A stretch of 64,000 nucleotides of DNA from a virus. A program made the position numbers and the translations under genes. The stretch lies in the IMG/VR virus record IMGVR_UViG_3300025151_000001, positions 1 through 64,000 of that record. One strand, written 5' to 3'. Below, piece by piece: positions 49,201 through 58,321 of this stretch (position 1 is the first letter of the stretch; each line of letters begins with the position of its first letter). The notes under the pieces are model-generated. The model was not told the DNA's origin. It made no database searches and was given only the letters and a program-made list of their open reading frames with translations.

Positions 49201-52200
49201 CCTCCGATAACGTCAGCATCTTTATACACAGGTGAAGCAGAACTTCCACTTTTGTGAAATTTAGTATCAAAAAATCTAGAACCGGAAACAGGTTGGAATC
49301 CTTGTGATTCTGTTAATGGATGATTTTCTGTCCCTGAACCTGTTTGTCCAACACCCGTAATATTAGGAAGTGTTTGTAGTCCCGGCCCAAATCTATAGGC
49401 ATCGGCATAATATCTAATCTCTGAAATGATTTCATTATAGTAATCTAAATCATAATCTTCCGACCAACTTGTCTTTTTGGGAGTTTTGTAGTTAACATTT
49501 CCTCTTTCCAAGTTAAAAATTCTATATAGGGGACTACCAAACTTATGAGTATAACTATCAAAATTTGTTGTTGAAAAAGAAAAGGGTGCTTCAAAAAGTA
49601 AATTGGTATTTGCACTAGGGGACTCTTGATATTTTGGATTTAATAGACCAACTACCTTACCTCCGTGCAAATGTGCAGCATTCAAAAATGCTAAAGAATG
49701 TGCTAAGTCATTAGCAGATGTTACTCTTTGAAGATTTCCACCAGAAGATGTTGCTCTTCTATCTAAGAAAATTGTATTAACTCCTGCTCCTGTGGTTGAA
49801 GTATGAATATGCTTTCCAATAAAAACACCGTCAACATAAACAGGTTCTTCGTAGTTATAATAAAATGCTAATGAAGTTGGACTAAATGACCTACTGTCAG
49901 AAATAGAACCCGTAACTCCTAAACTTGAAAAAGTTTTTTCTATTGTGCTTTGGCTGTTTGTGTCCACTCGACCGAGAGAAAGCGGAACATAAGGAGCCAA
50001 TTCAATAGTCGTTTCTGTATCTCCGCGAGAAATATTTAGAATAGAAAAATCAATGAGGCTATTTACTACGTCAAAGGTCTGATTTGTTCCGTCTGTGTTT
50101 TGAAGCCTCGCTTGGAAAAATCTGTCATTTTTCATATTAGAAGGGTGATGAATAGGATAGCCCAAAGAGTTAGCATCATCATCACTTGATGTCCCAACGA
50201 GAGCAGTTCCATCATTACCACTAGCATCTAGTTTTGTTCCTGAATCAAACAATATTCCCTTATCAGCGGAGCCTTCTAATGCTGTAGTCGTTTGAGTAAC
50301 AGTATAATTTGCCGCTAATGCTTTGTTTAAAACATATGACTTCGATAATCTCTTAAATAGAGAAACGCTATTTCCATAACTTCCAAACTTAGCAGTATCA
50401 ACTAATGTTACTCTTACCGAAGAAAAGGTATCAACTACACCAATGTAAGCAAAACTACCATTAGAAAATTTTCCAAATAGTTCATCACCCGGAGAAATAT
50501 CAGTTGTTGTTGAATTGATATCAAAAATTTTAGAATCTCCATTTAAGAAAACTCCTGAAGTTACTACTGTTCTGCTTAAATCTTGAACTGAATTATAAAA
50601 TGACTTAGAAGAATAAATCATATCTTTAGAGAATAACTTATTAGAATTCACAATAGGTGATAATAGTTTTCTTAAATTATTCCTTCCTTCTAATTTAACA
50701 TAAGTTTGACCCATCTCTTTAGAAGTTTCAACTGATTCAACTGCACCGTCAAATCTTTCAACAAAAATTTGATAACTGCCTAAAAGATATTTTAAAGGAT
50801 TAGTGTCATATCCATCCCCAGAAAAACTTAAAGTTAGCATCTCTTTATCCTTGTCGGAACTAGTTACCGAGGCATAGATAAATCTAAAGTTCTTTGTTGT
50901 GAACCTAACAGATAGGTTATAGTCCCTACCTTCAACGATGTTAAACTTAGTTAGAAGCGTCCCATCAGTTGAATTATATGCTCTCCTGTATAATGTCTCT
51001 TGGCCTAAACTCGTTAAAGAAGTTGAATTTGTGAACTCGCCTTCTGTTTCTAATCTACTAAATTCATTAAATTGAATCGTTGTCGAAGTGATTGCTTCAA
51101 CAATTAAAATTCTAGAACCTACCTTAACTTCATCATTAACATTTAAAAAACTAGTTAAATCATAATCACTAATTACTGTATATGTTCTAGAACCTGTATG
51201 AGAATCTAAAGATGCTTTAAGTTCGAACCAATCAAAAAAATCTCCTGTATGAACTAGATGTCTAACTCTTAGTGCATCTTCTTCTGAAACCTTTTTTGTG
51301 AAAATTCTATTGTTATCAACAATACTTACATTAGCAAATCCTGACCTCGAACCTACAGCATCAGTAATTTCTGCTTCAATAACACCCACCGCAGTATTGC
51401 AGTATGTTGGTGAAAAATCATAATGAACGTAGCGAGTTGGTCCGGTTAAATTAATTGTTCCAGAAATGTCGTTATCAACTTGTCTTCTTGCATTATAAAA
51501 AACATCTTCGTAGTCTGTGAAGTCTTCGGTAGGTAATGAATACGAAGACTCTTGGGGAACAGGAGTCCCGGCTACGTCTTTGTTTCTTAAAACGTCGGTT
51601 AATGTAACCTGTAAAGAATATGGACTATAATCAACGACAGCATTTGAGAAATCCTGTTCGACCATAAATGCTGTTTTCAAAGAGTTGACGGTAACAGTTG
51701 AACCACTAGTTACTGAATTGCTTTGAACGAAATATTTTGTGTTATGGTCCAACTCTCCCTTTTTATTTACTTTAGTTTCTTCAATATAGAAAAGAGGCCT
51801 TGAACAAACTAAGTCATTTCTGAGACTATCGCTAATGCCTCCAGAAAAAGCAATAGCATTTGAAGTTAAGAGAGGCCCCTTAAACAACATAAATTTTGTC
51901 CCTTTTGGAATTTCTTTGCCTAACTTTGGAGTAAATTCTAATGAGTCCCCTGCCGCATCATCTGTTAATGATTCAGTAATTCTAGCAAAATGGTGCTGAT
52001 TTGCATCATCTGAATGCAAAAGAATAAACCAATAGTGAGTAGTATTAATACTTAATTGGACCCCATCTCCTGTAAAGGCATTATATTGCTTAACAATATG
52101 ACCGGGCGTTGTTGCTAAATTAGTGTATTCTGTTAAAAGACCTGCGCCACTTGAGATTTCATCAAATGTTAAATTTTCACTATCATCTGAATGAATAATA

Positions 52201-52313
52201 GTAAAATGTTTTTTAGATGAACTAGAAGAAGTATTTGTTTTAATCTTAGGATTCGTTGGACAATTAGTGTTCGTGTCCGTAGTCGAACCTTTATTGAGAA
52301 CAGTTAGAGCCAT
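46245..52313 (-). CDS. Giant tail hub/tip protein (2022 residues)
   Basis: The largest gene here. The last 250 residues include EVGHKGISQLKPGDIINVE, YYVLEVKHLLTGNMVLELGLF, like the gp27/gpD-type hub domain of tailed phages. The first 1600 residues are Ser/Thr/Asn-rich, beta-structured, with many NG/DG turns, and probably form fibre and adhesin domains. Start overlaps the previous stop (TAATGG). Likely the central tip or receptor-binding machine, comparable in position to lambda J. Confidence 0.75.
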   Translation of the reverse strand: MALTVLNKGSTTDTNTNCPTNPKIKTNTSSSSSKKHFTIIHSDDSENLTFDEISSGAGLLTEYTNLATTPGHIVKQYNAFTGDGVQLSINTTHYWFILLHSDDANQHHFARITESLTDDAAGDSLEFTPKLGKEIPKGTKFMLFKGPLLTSNAIAFSGGISDSLRNDLVCSRPLFYIEETKVNKKGELDHNTKYFVQSNSVTSGSTVTVNSLKTAFMVEQDFSNAVVDYSPYSLQVTLTDVLRNKDVAGTPVPQESSYSLPTEDFTDYEDVFYNARRQVDNDISGTINLTGPTRYVHYDFSPTYCNTAVGVIEAEITDAVGSRSGFANVSIVDNNRIFTKKVSEEDALRVRHLVHTGDFFDWFELKASLDSHTGSRTYTVISDYDLTSFLNVNDEVKVGSRILIVEAITSTTIQFNEFSRLETEGEFTNSTSLTSLGQETLYRRAYNSTDGTLLTKFNIVEGRDYNLSVRFTTKNFRFIYASVTSSDKDKEMLTLSFSGDGYDTNPLKYLLGSYQIFVERFDGAVESVETSKEMGQTYVKLEGRNNLRKLLSPIVNSNKLFSKDMIYSSKSFYNSVQDLSRTVVTSGVFLNGDSKIFDINSTTTDISPGDELFGKFSNGSFAYIGVVDTFSSVRVTLVDTAKFGSYGNSVSLFKRLSKSYVLNKALAANYTVTQTTTALEGSADKGILFDSGTKLDASGNDGTALVGTSSDDDANSLGYPIHHPSNMKNDRFFQARLQNTDGTNQTFDVVNSLIDFSILNISRGDTETTIELAPYVPLSLGRVDTNSQSTIEKTFSSLGVTGSISDSRSFSPTSLAFYYNYEEPVYVDGVFIGKHIHTSTTGAGVNTIFLDRRATSSGGNLQRVTSANDLAHSLAFLNAAHLHGGKVVGLLNPKYQESPSANTNLLFEAPFSFSTTNFDSYTHKFGSPLYRIFNLERGNVNYKTPKKTSWSEDYDLDYYNEIISEIRYYADAYRFGPGLQTLPNITGVGQTGSGTENHPLTESQGFQPVSGSRFFDTKFHKSGSSASPVYKDADVIGGVSPFRGHDVLYQIDPKVAKMFLFVNSDLEPYSGKRKDSVLNPTLTREITNYSIMLKKDTNTVNSSTPKDHSLAQSRVQSNIDTDYETFNISSSDSVTDLKQFGLMRLTECVYDWHFNQIDPENLPNKKATLPRLEYQFTDLAQTTSVVSSVSDYTTSAPFKITASNETNFANGNIVCDSEGNLIGTVSGTPSGGEITLTAIANKTNSGAFYTGNLFKVTEVKYSLVEGRGLKESFEFRTDIHMLKGAVVDKDNYADYFNTKYSGTLQSLQTNNASIFLPPNLGKDLNLHRATFNANTSQVLGIYQKCSSSSNPEHDFLTNEMLPLFLDRFSIEDSTRNLTPGTVSPRLTEINGALSSLYNFYLVGLVNGQKFYRYDDFEKTANSEEDSDGAYIGMKFRLKLNTAESGITETQLSNEVGDGNFYKYEIETADFDEHYWLNLINGLSGCYLVSEQGTFEEIRYEGTAYTDNSALQDDQVSINEMNPDKIAYVVSHEIDTSDSTLTHIIITDKQLANDYFRIMQPNHVCTYDFTPKTIELNKLSSRYTKMNGRNRTYDNISSYLVKEKEAGPFIVHNTDVNQGGSEAALSMYVIADLDRKSSSEENVVYRSAANIKTCVPQGFYQMCVSDGVTTYKTSLTSKDSELGTAFSFSEMKKTLGVPSVSEVFTLTVPNQVRGNFKRANIGVGVTIGHESERIINDLLEENDISFDLTTQAYPRFASPNFQGVDLLSAINYITKKKELRLVEEDGVFKVKPKRDNTHYTDVVLSDFGEYQIFDFKNESTTFDKYNEIIVFGRQHKTVRKNLRDIKKNGKKTLEVFERELASQSDVDDRATELFLLHTRANKKLVLEVGHKGISQLKPGDIINVEIRRENIPLNQYYVLEVKHLLTGNMVLELGLFSKKLEDRFAELLVSNRQTNATIREQAFNENTSTFDVLETLKVKPLRLLVRKRASSGVTLGFGITLGFGSTFGGLGTITETDLVDVEY

Positions 52314-53434
52314 TAAGCATCAGTCTCCTCAAATCTAAGATACATCAACAGGTTATTTAAGTTAGTCACGATAGTTGAAAGAGACTGAAATCTATCCTTT
52401 GAACTATTGATTACTGCTAATTCATGAATTTCTCCCATGAACTGTTGATTTGTGCTAGCAGCATTATCTCCCGTTCCACCTGTTCCATTTGCCCCAATAA
52501 AATAAGATTCTTTATCAAATGCAAAGGTTCCAGAGTTTGTGTGTTTTGAGTCAAGTATTTTATTCCCATTTACATAGATTTCAATTGCATTATCGTTTGA
52601 ATAATAAGTAACTGCAATATGCTGAAATGAATTGATATAGGAGGGTTCAACATAACTAGGAAGAAACAAACCATCCCCGGTGCTTAAGCCCGATGAATAT
52701 GCTGACGTTATGGTGATTACTGAGGACGTTTTTGTATTGATGGTCCCGACCTTCACAAACTCAGTTCCCGACCGAGCAAACACGTCTTGGACCTGCCCTT
52801 GGACAAAAGAGGTGGTCGGGCTGCATGAAATGGTAGTCCCTGACCCCGAGTAGTCGCCTGTAAGAGTTGAAACCTTATCATAGACAAATTGCCCCGTTTT
52901 ATCGAAACCTTGCTTATCTAACGCTGCATATTGGTATTGAAAGCCCGAATCTGGACTAATTGCATAGTCCGAAGTAAATGTTTGAGTCGCCCCTCCGATA
53001 GTCATAACAACTTGAATTTTATAATTAGCCGGGTTATTTTCATTATGTCCGGTATCATTGACTAGATAAATCTTAAGCGACGTGCTGTGAAACAAAGCCA
53101 TTTTGTGATTTAGCCTATCTGCTCCACCTGCATCATAGGTTTTCAAATATAAATTGCTTTGATAATTTGAAGCCGTTCCATCACCATATGTAACAGGCAA
53201 ACCGGGCATAATTTTCTTTGAGTTTGCGATTGTTCTTACTGTATCTCCTGACCACTTACCGTAACCATTTACATCATAAGGAGTAACAACTGCTTCAAAA
53301 CAAAATGAACCTTCATGGTCCCAAATGCCATAGTTAGTCGTTGCTACATTTGCAGCATAATCAATGGTAATGAACCCATTACACATGACGGGAAAGACAA
53401 TAGAACGCTGCTTTCCTGTAAGAACGTCATACAT
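52313..53434 (-). CDS. LamG/concanavalin-A-like tail protein
   Basis: A 373-residue protein. FQHIAVTYYSNDNAIEIYVNGNK..., YFIGANG and QQFMGEIHELAVIN are the hallmarks of a laminin-G/concanavalin-like jelly roll that binds glycans. Residues 185-250 form an inserted beta domain. Likely an adhesion component of the tail. Start behind GAGGTGTTATC. Confidence 0.8.
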   Translation of the reverse strand: MYDVLTGKQRSIVFPVMCNGFITIDYAANVATTNYGIWDHEGSFCFEAVVTPYDVNGYGKWSGDTVRTIANSKKIMPGLPVTYGDGTASNYQSNLYLKTYDAGGADRLNHKMALFHSTSLKIYLVNDTGHNENNPANYKIQVVMTIGGATQTFTSDYAISPDSGFQYQYAALDKQGFDKTGQFVYDKVSTLTGDYSGSGTTISCSPTTSFVQGQVQDVFARSGTEFVKVGTINTKTSSVITITSAYSSGLSTGDGLFLPSYVEPSYINSFQHIAVTYYSNDNAIEIYVNGNKILDSKHTNSGTFAFDKESYFIGANGTGGTGDNAASTNQQFMGEIHELAVINSSKDRFQSLSTIVTNLNNLLMYLRFEETDA

Positions 53435-53443
53435 GATAACACC

Positions 53444-54043
53444 TCAGGGAAGAATTCTAGCAATTTCAAATTCTAAAGTAAATTCAACCTCAACTGTGTC
53501 GGCAGTAAAGGTGGTGCTAAATTGGCGAATGAATCCTTTAAGTCCATCATTCGCTTCTGAATCTGGAAATTCTGTTCTGAAAGGAACATTTAAGTTATCG
53601 AATTCGTTATTGTCCCCTCTTGCGTGATAAGTGAATGGAATGTTTCTTTCAGTTACTTCATTATAGTCTTTGTCAACTTTAGATGGAATTAAAAACACTA
53701 ATTCAACAATTGCTTGATTTTTAGCAACACCTGTTGAGTCAACCGAAGAATGAATCAACTGTGCAATTTCATGTGCCGTCATAGTAACTGTTGAACCATG
53801 ACGAGTTAAAGGGCCTTCAATAATAAAACCGCTGAGGGAAAGATTTTTGCCCGCCATACCAATATCCAATGCAACTGTTTCTGATTCACCCGTAACTAGA
53901 CCAGAAAGAGGAACTTGCATTGAAGGAATTGTTTTAGATGTGCTAACTGAAACACTAGTTGCCCGTAAAGGAATGGTGTTAATGGTTGCACCATCATTAC
54001 CACTATGTTTCCCTGTCTTAAGATAAACGTAGTAATCTGGCAT
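53444..54043 (-). CDS. Distal tail/baseplate protein
   Basis: A 199-residue beta-rich protein following the tape measure gene, the usual site of distal tail proteins. Ends VEVEFTLEFEIARILP. No domain recognised by motif; call is positional. Confidence 0.55.
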   Translation of the reverse strand: MPDYYVYLKTGKHSGNDGATINTIPLRATSVSVSTSKTIPSMQVPLSGLVTGESETVALDIGMAGKNLSLSGFIIEGPLTRHGSTVTMTAHEIAQLIHSSVDSTGVAKNQAIVELVFLIPSKVDKDYNEVTERNIPFTYHARGDNNEFDNLNVPFRTEFPDSEANDGLKGFIRQFSTTFTADTVEVEFTLEFEIARILP

Positions 54044-54047
54044 TTAA

Positions 54048-55598
54048 TCACCCTAATGTTCTAGACGAAACGCTTCTATTAACCTTAGAGTTAACCATTC
54101 GGCCAATCTCGTCTGCAATTCTTCTTAGTTCTGCATTCGATGTATCGCGTGCATTGATAGTAATGTTGAAGGTGTTGCCTCCGCCACCCATAACTCTCTT
54201 TGAATCTTGAGCAGTTCTAACTGTTGAACCTCTTGGAAGACTAACCAACTCAGGGCCTCTTTCGCCAACTAAGGTCATTGGTGCAGTTACGGGACCACCT
54301 GCTGATTTAGCACCAAACAACTTTCCAAGTTTAGCCCCTATCCAATAAATCAAACCAGCAACTACTGCTGCTACAATTGCTGCAATCCAAGTCATACTTA
54401 AGAAGAAAATAATTCCACCAACAACAATTGCAATCAATGTAATGATTTTCTTAAATGAAGCAGCCAAGTCTGTCCAACCTGTAGTTAGCCAATCCCATCC
54501 TCTTTTGATAACATCCATGATTAAAACACCAACTAGCATAAATGCAGCACTTAAAAGAGTAACAGCAACACCAAGAGAAAACAGCAGCATTCCTCCAAGA
54601 ATCTTAAGAAGGCCGTCAATTAGCATTTCTAAATCCCCTCCGCCAAAGAAAGCATTAAAGACATCTTTAACTCCATCAAAAGCAATCATTAAACCTGCTA
54701 AAGCAATTTTTCCTACGACCTTAATTGCTTCCCAAGCCGCCTTTAGGCCTTCTAAAATAGATGGACCGAATGCTTTGAATGCTAAATAGGCTAAGATAAT
54801 AATACCAACAACTTTGAAAATAATACCCATAAACATAATTGCTGCCCTTACTACAAACTTTTTAATTAGTTTCATAATCTTTCCAATGTCAGATTTATTG
54901 AACTTTTTAATAAAATCTCTTGAATTTTTCTTTGATTCTCTAAATCTATCTGATAGTTTTCCACGAAGTTTCTTTGGATTTAATACTTGCTTTAATTGTT
55001 TGAAAGTAACAGGCATATCCATACCTGTAATAGCCTTTACCGTAGCACTTCTTCTTCTAAGCCTCATTGTTTTTTCAGCCTTTTGTCTGCCTGCTAATTG
55101 TCTTCCTAAACCTCTAATTTCATCGGCATCTGTAGATTTTCCTATTCTATTAGCAAATGTGCTTTGTGCTTTTTTTGCTCCCCTAATATTAGAGGTATAC
55201 ATCTCGATTCTTTTTAAATCAGCCTTACTTGGTGCTAATTTACTAAATAAGTTTTTGGTTCCACCAAACTTTTTTAATCCCGGAAACTTTCTAATAATAA
55301 AGTCGGTTTGCTCAAGAAGAGAAACGATTTTATTGAACCCTCTGAAGAAATCAAAAGGAAAGAAACCATATAACACTCTTCTGAATTTTGCGAAAGCGGT
55401 GTCTCCTTTCCTAGCGTATTCTGCAAGCCGTCCGAAAGCAGTTGCGGCTCCTTCTGCTTCCTTAGTAGTTTTTTTAATGTCTTTCTCAACTTTTTGACTT
55501 GCTAAAGATAGTTTTTTCATTACCTCTAGCATCTCACCCGTTGTTTTATTCAGACCATCAAGAGCCGATTGCATCTTGATAATCTGAGAAGCCTTCAT
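54048..55598 (-). CDS. Tape measure protein
   Basis: A 516-residue protein. N-terminal 60 residues coiled coil, a basic middle part, then several hydrophobic segments (about 255-290, 330-360, 385-420) and the C-terminal signature VGERGPELVSLPRGSTV followed by TFNITINARDTSNAELRRI. This is typical of tape measures. At 516 residues it predicts a short tail (rule of thumb about 0.15 nm per residue gives under 80 nm). Confidence 0.88.
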   Translation of the reverse strand: MKASQIIKMQSALDGLNKTTGEMLEVMKKLSLASQKVEKDIKKTTKEAEGAATAFGRLAEYARKGDTAFAKFRRVLYGFFPFDFFRGFNKIVSLLEQTDFIIRKFPGLKKFGGTKNLFSKLAPSKADLKRIEMYTSNIRGAKKAQSTFANRIGKSTDADEIRGLGRQLAGRQKAEKTMRLRRRSATVKAITGMDMPVTFKQLKQVLNPKKLRGKLSDRFRESKKNSRDFIKKFNKSDIGKIMKLIKKFVVRAAIMFMGIIFKVVGIIILAYLAFKAFGPSILEGLKAAWEAIKVVGKIALAGLMIAFDGVKDVFNAFFGGGDLEMLIDGLLKILGGMLLFSLGVAVTLLSAAFMLVGVLIMDVIKRGWDWLTTGWTDLAASFKKIITLIAIVVGGIIFFLSMTWIAAIVAAVVAGLIYWIGAKLGKLFGAKSAGGPVTAPMTLVGERGPELVSLPRGSTVRTAQDSKRVMGGGGNTFNITINARDTSNAELRRIADEIGRMVNSKVNRSVSSRTLG

Positions 55599-55602
55599 GT
55601 TA

Positions 55603-55812
55603 TCAACTCTTTATTTTCTTAGAAGCCTTTTCAATTTCTTCTGCCTTGATTTCTTCAAACACTCTATGAACACTCAACAAATCTAAGACGAGAGAGGATG
55701 GCATTTTATAAATTTCTAATGGGCTGATTCCTAATGCTTTAGAAAGCGAATAGACGATAATGAGGGAAACAGTTGCAGGGTCGGATTTTCCTCCCTTAAC
55801 TGCTGCCCTCAA
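55603..55812 (-). CDS. Tail assembly chaperone, frameshift extension (T-like)
   Basis: A 69-codon frame directly before the tape measure gene. It can start at a TTG overlapping the previous stop, but more likely it is read as the -1 extension of the 55809-56180 frame, as lambda gpGT. Sequence is helical (SLIIVYSLSKALGISP...) with a Lys-rich end. Confidence 0.7.
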   Translation of the reverse strand: MRAAVKGGKSDPATVSLIIVYSLSKALGISPLEIYKMPSSLVLDLLSVHRVFEEIKAEEIEKASKKIKS

Positions 55813-56180
55813 ATTTCGTTTTTTCCTTCAGTCTCCTCAAATGCATCAAATGGATTTGGGAGAACCTCTTTAATCTGAGAACCTACATACGGATTTAATC
55901 GTAATAGGTCAACTGTGGAAAGTGATGGTTCGGATTTAACAATGAAATTTTCAACCATGTAGCGATACATAGCATTCAAATCAAGGTCAAAGTTCTGATT
56001 TTTTGCGTCAACTTTCATAAGACTATTCATAGCCTTATCAACCTCAAGCCATGTGGGTTCTTTAACCCAGACTTTTAGGTATTCTTCGCGGTCTTCGGCC
56101 ACCCTAATGTAGTGGCATTTTGGTTCGGTTAGTGCAAATAGCACGTTCTTATCTGTAACAATTTTCTTATCGTTTAACAT
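55809..56180 (-). CDS. Tail assembly chaperone (G-like)
   Basis: A 123-residue protein, start at the ATG behind GAAGGTGGAACT; an upstream start at 56207 adds nine residues. Mixed alpha/beta, acidic end. Position before the tape measure and the slippery sequence near its 3' end identify it as the G-like chaperone. Confidence 0.75.
   Translation of the reverse strand: MLNDKKIVTDKNVLFALTEPKCHYIRVAEDREEYLKVWVKEPTWLEVDKAMNSLMKVDAKNQNFDLDLNAMYRYMVENFIVKSEPSLSTVDLLRLNPYVGSQIKEVLPNPFDAFEETEGKNEI
55818..55824 (-). promoter_or_regulatory. -1 ribosomal slippery site A_AAA_AAC
   Basis: In the zero frame (GGA AAA AAC GAA ATT TGA) the canonical heptamer lies three codons before the stop. A -1 shift leads straight into the 69-codon frame with no intervening stop, giving a fusion of about 201 residues. 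Confidence 0.75.
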
Positions 56181-56229
56181 AGTTCCACCTTCATAACCAA
56201 CAAACAAACAAACGTATGTTGGTGGAATA

Positions 56230-56337
56230 TCATTTTGCTAATTTAGATTTCTTTAATGATTTCTTTTTAGTTTCAACTTTCTTAGTTTTCTCAACTAAGG
56301 ATTCTTTGAAACGCTTTTGCTTTTCAAATCTATCCAT
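56230..56337 (-). CDS. 35-residue lysine-rich peptide
   Basis: MDRFEKQKRFKESLVEKTKK and a run of Lys/Ser to the stop; ATG after GGGTGATTAG. Strongly basic. May bind nucleic acid or a structural protein. Lies between tail tube and chaperone genes. Confidence 0.55.
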   Translation of the reverse strand: MDRFEKQKRFKESLVEKTKKVETKKKSLKKSKLAK

Positions 56338-56341
56338 CTAA

Positions 56342-58294
56342 TCACCCTTGGAGAATCCAATGGCTTACTGCGGTGCAGGATTGAAGAGTTCTAGGCATAA
56401 CTGTAGCCTCAACAACTACAGGGCCTTTATCGTCAGGGATTGGGAAGTTAACCGCAGAGGTTTGATAGTCAGTAAATTTGAGATTAAAGTTCTCGCCATT
56501 TGCTTTTTCAAACTGTAGTTCGATGTATTCTCCTGAAGCGGTGTTATCACCTGTTCTGCTCAAGAGTTCAGTATAGAGTTTGTCGTCAGTAACGTGTCCT
56601 GTAAATTGCAGTTCATAGGTTCTTTGTGCAGGAATGCCTTCTTTGATAGAGGTGTTACCCACGCCAATGAATCTCCGGTCTTGAAGATTGTTATTCATGG
56701 TCAAAGTTAGAGAATTGATTTTTAAGAACTGTTGACCAAAAATCTTGAAATATCCGCGAGAGAAGAAGAAAGGTTCAAGGAAGGTTGGTTGAGAACCGTA
56801 ATTGAAGAAAGTAGTTTCATCAGTTACGCCACGACGAGCATCATAAGATTCTGTTTGTTCAAGTGAATGAACTGCTCGACTGTTTAAGTCAAGAGTCATC
56901 TTGATTTCTTCATTTTCGTTAGCACTAAGCGTCAAGGTATTTACTCTATTTCCACGCGCAATCTTAACAAAGTTTAGGCTTTCATCAGCCGATGCTGTTT
57001 CAGTTCTGTAAGTGTTGGAAGAGGGAAGTTTGCTAAACACTTGCTCAATAGCAAAAGAAGGTAAGTTGTCTGTATCTTGTTCAGCAAAGGTGTATGTAAT
57101 TCCATTAGTCATGTTACCAGAAGATTCTCCCGGAACAGTAAGTTTATCCATGTTCGCAAGAGCGTCCGAACCTTTGAGAATCGGAGGGCAAATTACCGTT
57201 CCAACCGAACGATAGAAAATTGGACCCGTTTCAACGTGTGCGCCTGCATCAAAGTAGGTTGCACCGGAAGTTTGAGCAGTAAATTCATCACCTGCCGCTA
57301 ATGATTCAGTAGCGCTAGTCGCTGAAATGGTTGTGCATTTCCCTAAGAAATAATATAGCCAAGCAGCATGGTTAGCAACAATTCCTAGATTTGCACCACT
57401 AGCAGTTTCAATTCCTTTATACTGATAAGTAAAGTTACGCGAGCCACCGAGAGAAAGGTTCACCTGTTTCATTTCAACTTCAGTAGTTGGGAATGTAGCA
57501 GATTCAAGAATACCTAACCATTCATCGGCTAAGAGTCTTGCAGTTGCAGCCGTTGTGACGCTTGCACCGGCAGTAGTAGTAGTTTTAGTCATATTTGTGC
57601 TATCGGACACAGAGAGACTTTGACTAACTGTTCCTCCAAAGGTGTTAGTTAAAACTAAACTATCTCCGCTTCTTGAAGCAGAAAAATGAATAGAACCTGT
57701 TTTAGCAACTTCAGCAACAATAACGTCAATGACTTCTTCTGCCGTAGTGATATCAGCATCACTAATATCAACAGTTAAGTTAGCAGTTGCTCCTCCGTAT
57801 GAACCATCATTAGTCAAACCAATTACATAGGCAGTTGAAGTTGCTCCATCTGAAGAAGGAACTTGACCAAAAGAAATGCTATCATTATCATAGTTAGCCT
57901 TAGTATCTGAATTAAATTTAATGCTTAAAACTTGAGCAGTATGAATACTTGTGGAACCATCACCGGGTCCGGGAACAGGCGCACCATATCCACGAATGTG
58001 GAAATAATCCTGTGAAGTATTTACTGTAATGCTAGAGGAAATAGCAGGACTAAAGGTAATTGTTGTTGCGGTGTTAGCAGTAATTCTGTGAGAAGAAGTA
58101 AAAGTCCCATTGTCGTAATATTCAATAACACAACCTACATAGAGGTCTTTAACTAACCGATAATCATCTGAAAAAGCAGTTGCTACAGTAATTACGTTTT
58201 GAGTATTAATAACCGAAATCGGAACGTAAATATCAGTTTCAGGCACAAATGTGAGCGATGCTCCGCTTCCTAGAAAAATGTCGGTGTTAGGCAT
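56342..58294 (-). CDS. Major tail tube protein with insertion
   Basis: A 650-residue protein upstream of the chaperone pair, where tube proteins lie. N-terminal and C-terminal parts (IFLGSGASLTFVPE; LNFVKIARGNRVNTLTLS; RTYELQFTGHVTDDKLYTELL) look like tube/Ig-type beta sheets. The middle (about 80-290) has a Ser/Thr-rich beta insertion (ATANLTVDISDADITTAEEV...) that could decorate the tube. Tube proteins usually have 150-450 residues, so this is large. Confidence 0.65.
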   Translation of the reverse strand: MPNTDIFLGSGASLTFVPETDIYVPISVINTQNVITVATAFSDDYRLVKDLYVGCVIEYYDNGTFTSSHRITANTATTITFSPAISSSITVNTSQDYFHIRGYGAPVPGPGDGSTSIHTAQVLSIKFNSDTKANYDNDSISFGQVPSSDGATSTAYVIGLTNDGSYGGATANLTVDISDADITTAEEVIDVIVAEVAKTGSIHFSASRSGDSLVLTNTFGGTVSQSLSVSDSTNMTKTTTTAGASVTTAATARLLADEWLGILESATFPTTEVEMKQVNLSLGGSRNFTYQYKGIETASGANLGIVANHAAWLYYFLGKCTTISATSATESLAAGDEFTAQTSGATYFDAGAHVETGPIFYRSVGTVICPPILKGSDALANMDKLTVPGESSGNMTNGITYTFAEQDTDNLPSFAIEQVFSKLPSSNTYRTETASADESLNFVKIARGNRVNTLTLSANENEEIKMTLDLNSRAVHSLEQTESYDARRGVTDETTFFNYGSQPTFLEPFFFSRGYFKIFGQQFLKINSLTLTMNNNLQDRRFIGVGNTSIKEGIPAQRTYELQFTGHVTDDKLYTELLSRTGDNTASGEYIELQFEKANGENFNLKFTDYQTSAVNFPIPDDKGPVVVEATVMPRTLQSCTAVSHWILQG

Positions 58295-58321
58295 TATTTA
58301 ATTCCCCCTCGTAAAACAAAC

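Noticed and set aside
54442-55497. Plus-strand frames opposite the tape measure gene
   Set aside because: Hydrophobic shadow frames that arise from the tape measure coding sequence; no ribosome sites.
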